From contig PWFM01000186.1 in NCBI GenBank assembly GCA_003553895.1, positions 1 through 9,639 of the forward strand: 9,639 bases of DNA, read 5' to 3'. A program made the translations under genes and the position numbers. Every line of letters starts with the position of its first letter. Positions within the stretch are counted from its first letter, which is position 1. Of the stretch, positions 7,082 through 9,639 are shown in pieces. The notes below the pieces were generated by a model. The model was given only the letters and a program-made list of their open reading frames with translations, had not been told where the DNA came from and ran no database searches. Source of the DNA: Syntrophomonadaceae bacterium (GTDB taxonomy: Bacteria > Bacillota > Dethiobacteria > DTU022).

Positions 7082-8236
7082 TCACTTTTTGGGCAGGGAT
7101 GCTTTCAGGATGGCCCGCACGTCTTCTGGCCCGGCCGGACATAAGTTGTTGCCCGAGCGTTCGGGGGTGAACATCTGCTCGGCCAACTCGAGGGCCTGGT
7201 CCGCCTCCAGTTTGTATTCTTTCAGCAGTTCTCGTACCCCGATTTTTTCAAACAGCGCCTGCAGGCGCCGGGAAAGACCGCTGATCCCGTCGCATCCGGC
7301 CATCTCAGCGGCCATCTGCAGGCGGCCGTCATCATCCCTGGCATTGAAAGCCAGCAAAGCCGGCAGGGTAAAACCGCAGGCCAGGCCGTGGGGCACGTTC
7401 AAGTTTGCGGTAATCGGGTAGGACATAGAATGGGCCAGAGCTGTTTTAGTCACGCTGATGCAGACCCCGCCGCAAAAACTGCCGGTCTGCATCATGGCCC
7501 TTTTTTCCAGATCACGGGGGTTATCAACCAGCCCCGGCAGGGCCTTGAAAACCAGGTCGATGGCCCGGGCGGCATAGCTGATGCTAACCGGGCCGGCATT
7601 GCGGTTCCAAACCGATTCCAGGGCGTGGGAAAGGACATCCAGCCCCGTGATCACCGTCGTATCTACCGGCAAAGAGAGGGTTAGCTCCGGATCAAGCAGG
7701 GCCACATCCGGGAACAGGTCGGGGTGGGCCAGGGAATACTTTTTAGGGCTGCGCTCATCCCAGATGGTGGCAAAAGGAGTGGCTTCGCTGCCGGTGCCGG
7801 CTGTAGTCGGAACGGCGATCATGTAGAGGGGCGGGCTGTCCGGCAGGGGCGCCTCCCCGGCCAGGTGGTCCCGCAATGAAAACCCGCTATCGTCAAGGCC
7901 GAGCAGGTAACTCAGGGCTTTGGCCGTATCGAGCACGCTGCCCCCGCCCAGGCCAACCACAAAATCTATTTTCTGCTTCTGCAGGAAAGAACTGTGATTT
8001 TCAATAGAGGCGATATCGGGGTTGGGCCCCACCCGGTCCAGGATTGTCACCCTGCGGCCTTTAAACAGGTCCCTGACCCGCCCGGTGAGCCCCCTTTCCG
8101 TCGCTCCCGGGGTGGTGACCAGGAGAACTTCCTCCATCTCGCCGGGGGGCAGGTGGCCGGGCAGCTCACTGATTATTCCCGGGCCCGAAACAACCTGGAC
8201 CGGGTTATAAAAAGACCACTTTTTAGCATAGCGCAC
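7082..8236 (-). CDS. Iron-containing alcohol dehydrogenase, probable phosphonoacetaldehyde reductase
   Basis: 384 residues, the usual length for group III iron-dependent alcohol dehydrogenases. It most likely reduces phosphonoacetaldehyde to 2-hydroxyethylphosphonate with NAD(P)H in the cytoplasm, as PhpC and FomC do in phosphinothricin and fosfomycin pathways. Visible features: the nucleotide-binding GLGGGSVLDTAK (95-106), VPTTAGTGSEAT (142-153), and the metal ligands D200 and H204 (GLDVLSH), H269 (ALAHS) and H283 (VPHGLACG), all intact. The start is GTG at 8236, two bases after the stop of the cytidylyltransferase gene. The purine-rich GGAGGGGAGGGG at the end of that gene serves as ribosome binding site. 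The substrate is inferred from the adjacent phosphonopyruvate decarboxylase and cytidylyltransferase; by family alone it could be another aldehyde or alcohol. Confidence 0.87.
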   Translation of the reverse strand: MRYAKKWSFYNPVQVVSGPGIISELPGHLPPGEMEEVLLVTTPGATERGLTGRVRDLFKGRRVTILDRVGPNPDIASIENHSSFLQKQKIDFVVGLGGGSVLDTAKALSYLLGLDDSGFSLRDHLAGEAPLPDSPPLYMIAVPTTAGTGSEATPFATIWDERSPKKYSLAHPDLFPDVALLDPELTLSLPVDTTVITGLDVLSHALESVWNRNAGPVSISYAARAIDLVFKALPGLVDNPRDLEKRAMMQTGSFCGGVCISVTKTALAHSMSYPITANLNVPHGLACGFTLPALLAFNARDDDGRLQMAAEMAGCDGISGLSRRLQALFEKIGVRELLKEYKLEADQALELAEQMFTPERSGNNLCPAGPEDVRAILKASLPKK

Positions 8237-8238
8237 CC

Positions 8239-8979
8239 TTACCCCTCCCCTCCGCCGCTCAGATAGTTTCGCACCTTTTCCAGGTCTTCCCGGTCATCTA
8301 TCTCCATGCAAAACTCCTCTTTTAACTCCACCGGGTGCAGCTTCAGGGACGGCAGTAAGTTGTTCAAAGCATTCTCGGCATAAACCGTTAGCTCTCCCCT
8401 TTCCCGGAAGCGCTCCATCTCCTGCAGCCAGGCTGAAAATACTTCCCCGGACAGCCGGTAAAAAGGAATCAAGAAGGCGCAGTTATTCCCGAAAAGATCC
8501 ACCCCGATTTTTTTGACCAGACCCTGTTCAAGTTCAGCCTTGAAGTCCTTTTCAGGCAGCTTGCTATGGGGGTTGATCAATACCGCGTCCCGGTGGCCCG
8601 AGGCCAGCAGTTTTTCCAGCACCGCGGGATCAAAAACCAGGTCCCCGTGCAAGACCACAATCCCCCCGGAAATTCTGGAGCCTATCTTTTCCCCGGCCAG
8701 GAGCAGGGAATAAATATAATTGGTTTTTTCATAAGCGGGGTTATTGACCGTCCTGACCCGCAGCCGCCCGGGGCTGCCGGCGGCATACTTTTTAATCTGT
8801 TCCTCAAAAGGCCCGGTGGTGATTAAAATATCTTCCAGGCCATATTTTGCAAGTATATTCAGCTGCCGGCCCAGGATAGTCTGGCCGCCTCCGATTTCAA
8901 CCAGGCCCTTGGGCCGGTCTGCAGTCAGTTCGCCCATCCGCGAACCGGTTCCTGAATTTAAAATGATTACCCGGGTCAT
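8239..8979 (-). CDS. LicC/PntC-like cytidylyltransferase, probably for a phosphonate
   Basis: 246 residues, one nucleotidyltransferase domain. Relatives activate phosphocholine (LicC), 2-aminoethylphosphonate (PntC) or 2-hydroxyethylphosphonate (the N-terminal domain of Fom1) with CTP. The N-terminal loop is IILNSGTGSRMG (5-16), with the conserved lysine K24 in RPKGLVEIG. TNYIYSLLLA (86-95) is typical of the LicC group. Metal-binding acidic residues are D113 in VVLHGD and D228 in CMEIDDREDLEK (224-235). The protein carries no fused PEP mutase or aminotransferase domain, unlike Fom1 and some PntC proteins. The adjoining reductase suggests hydroxyethylphosphonate as substrate, but aminoethylphosphonate, phosphocholine or a sugar phosphate cannot be excluded. 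A GGAGAAAGG stretch precedes the ATG. The gene probably shares a transcript with the reductase, which follows after two bases. Confidence 0.85.
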   Translation of the reverse strand: MTRVIILNSGTGSRMGELTADRPKGLVEIGGGQTILGRQLNILAKYGLEDILITTGPFEEQIKKYAAGSPGRLRVRTVNNPAYEKTNYIYSLLLAGEKIGSRISGGIVVLHGDLVFDPAVLEKLLASGHRDAVLINPHSKLPEKDFKAELEQGLVKKIGVDLFGNNCAFLIPFYRLSGEVFSAWLQEMERFRERGELTVYAENALNNLLPSLKLHPVELKEEFCMEIDDREDLEKVRNYLSGGGEG

Positions 8980-9115
8980 TTATAACTGCAACCTTTCTCC
9001 TGTTATTGTTTCTTCACGGCTTGATCGTAAAACAAAGCGTCCGGCTGACGATTTATGCGGATCGACAGCAGGCTCCGGCAAAATATCTTCCTCTTACAGG
9101 CAGATACCTGTCCGC
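8980..9115 (-). other. Long 5' leader of the cytidylyltransferase-reductase unit
   Basis: If transcription starts near 9115, about 135 untranslated bases precede the ATG at 8979. Two short stems can be drawn: ACAGG/CCTGT (9096-9111) and CGTC/GACG followed by a T-rich run, near 9042-9055. Both are only 4-5 pairs. I do not recognise a riboswitch or attenuator, and no short leader peptide stands out. Confidence 0.3.
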
Positions 9116-9121
9116 CCGCTT

Positions 9122-9151
9122 ATTATATCGAGCGCTCAGAAACGCTGTAAA
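9122..9151 (-). promoter_or_regulatory. Candidate sigma-A promoter for the cytidylyltransferase-reductase genes
   Basis: On the minus strand, TTTACA (9146-9151, five of six consensus bases) and a perfect TATAAT (9122-9127) are separated by 18 bases. The -35 lies inside the last codons of the decarboxylase gene, whose stop is at 9136-9138. This is the best two-part promoter in the window. It suggests that the two downstream genes can be expressed without the decarboxylase. Confidence 0.6.
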
Positions 9152-9639
9152 AACTGCATAAATTCTTTTTTGTTTTCCTCAGGGGTGCTTTTAGGGCGGC
9201 CCAGGTCGCTTCTGGCCCCCCTGCGGATCCTGATTTCAAGCAGGGAAGGCCCCCTTTGCGCCTTGATGGCTTCCAGGCCCTCCCGCAGCTCCCGCTCGTC
9301 GCCGGCCCGCAGGGCCAGCCGGTAGCCGCAGGCTTCAGCCGCGCCCCGGATATCGATCTGAAAGCCGGCCGTGGCCTGCCCGCCCACCGAATCGTGGGCG
9401 CTGTTATTAAAAACCAGGTGCCGGAAATTTTCAGCGCCGCTAACGGCATTGATGGCCAGGGCGCCCATATGCATGATCACCGCCCCGTCGCCGTCCAAAC
9501 AGTAGACCCTGCGCTGCGGCCGGTCTAAAGCGATCCCGAGGGCCACCTGGGAAGCGTGGCCCATGGAACCGACATTTAAAAAATCGCGGCCGTGCCCTTC
9601 GCCCTTTGCCTTCCTGTATTCATAAATCTCCCGGGAGAG
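9136..9639 (-). CDS. aepY: Phosphonopyruvate decarboxylase, C-terminal part, N-terminus off right edge
   Basis: A thiamine-pyrophosphate enzyme that decarboxylates phosphonopyruvate to phosphonoacetaldehyde, the irreversible step that pulls forward the unfavourable PEP mutase reaction. The frame stays open to the right edge, giving 167 residues, roughly the last 45 percent of a protein usually near 370-400. The cofactor domain is clear: GRDFLNVGSMGHASQVALGI (17-36), then the GDG...NN thiamine motif starting YCLDGDGAVIMHMGALA and ending VFNN about 24 residues later. AHDSVGGQATAG follows directly and is characteristic of phosphonopyruvate decarboxylases rather than sulfopyruvate or acetolactate enzymes. 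Cytidylyltransferase and reductase genes follow after a 156-base gap. PEP mutase is expected just upstream, outside the window. The first visible residue is not a start. Confidence 0.93.
   Translation of the reverse strand, partial: LSREIYEYRKAKGEGHGRDFLNVGSMGHASQVALGIALDRPQRRVYCLDGDGAVIMHMGALAINAVSGAENFRHLVFNNSAHDSVGGQATAGFQIDIRGAAEACGYRLALRAGDERELREGLEAIKAQRGPSLLEIRIRRGARSDLGRPKSTPEENKKEFMQFLQRF

Noticed and set aside
9096..9111. ACAGG/CCTGT hairpin as a terminator after the decarboxylase
   Set aside because: The stem has only 5 pairs and no U tract follows on the minus strand.

Overview
All eight supported genes lie on the minus strand and read from right to left. Several facts point to a Gram-positive, Firmicutes-like bacterium, perhaps a moderately GC-rich member of the Clostridia. 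These are the strong AGGAGG-type ribosome binding sites, sigma-A-like TATAAT boxes, GC-rich genes with AT-rich gaps, and a LytR-CpsA-Psr (LCP) wall-polymer ligase beside a polyprenyl-phosphate sugar transferase. The taxonomic guess is inference only.

The right third (about 9639 to 7082) is a phosphonate module. It holds the C-terminal part of phosphonopyruvate decarboxylase (running off the right edge), a small LicC/PntC-like cytidylyltransferase, and a phosphonoacetaldehyde-reductase-like iron alcohol dehydrogenase. Together these would turn phosphonopyruvate into phosphonoacetaldehyde, reduce that to 2-hydroxyethylphosphonate (HEP), and activate a phosphonate as a CMP derivative. PEP mutase, the required first enzyme, is not in the window and should lie just beyond the right edge.

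The middle holds a four-helix membrane protein of unknown role (6973 to 6533), a GT4-type glycosyltransferase (6336 to 5167) and a membrane-anchored GT2 glycosyltransferase (about 5144 to 4041). The left part holds a polyprenyl glycosylphosphotransferase that would start glycan assembly on undecaprenyl phosphate (3923 to 2544), a UDP-galactopyranose-mutase/amine-oxidase-like flavoprotein (2559 to 1282) and the LCP ligase (1193 to beyond the left edge).

The simplest joint reading is a locus for a surface or wall glycan carrying a phosphonate substituent, possibly HEP: glycan started by the phosphotransferase, extended by the two glycosyltransferases, decorated from a CMP-phosphonate, and attached to the wall by the LCP protein. 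The phosphonate transferase, flippase and polymerase are not seen and would have to lie outside. The two modules may instead be adjacent without sharing a function.

Promoter-like sequences precede the cytidylyltransferase, the GT4 gene, the phosphotransferase and the LCP gene, so the region is probably several overlapping transcription units. No gene-free stretch exceeds 200 bases. I saw no RNA gene, CRISPR array, insertion sequence or long repeat.
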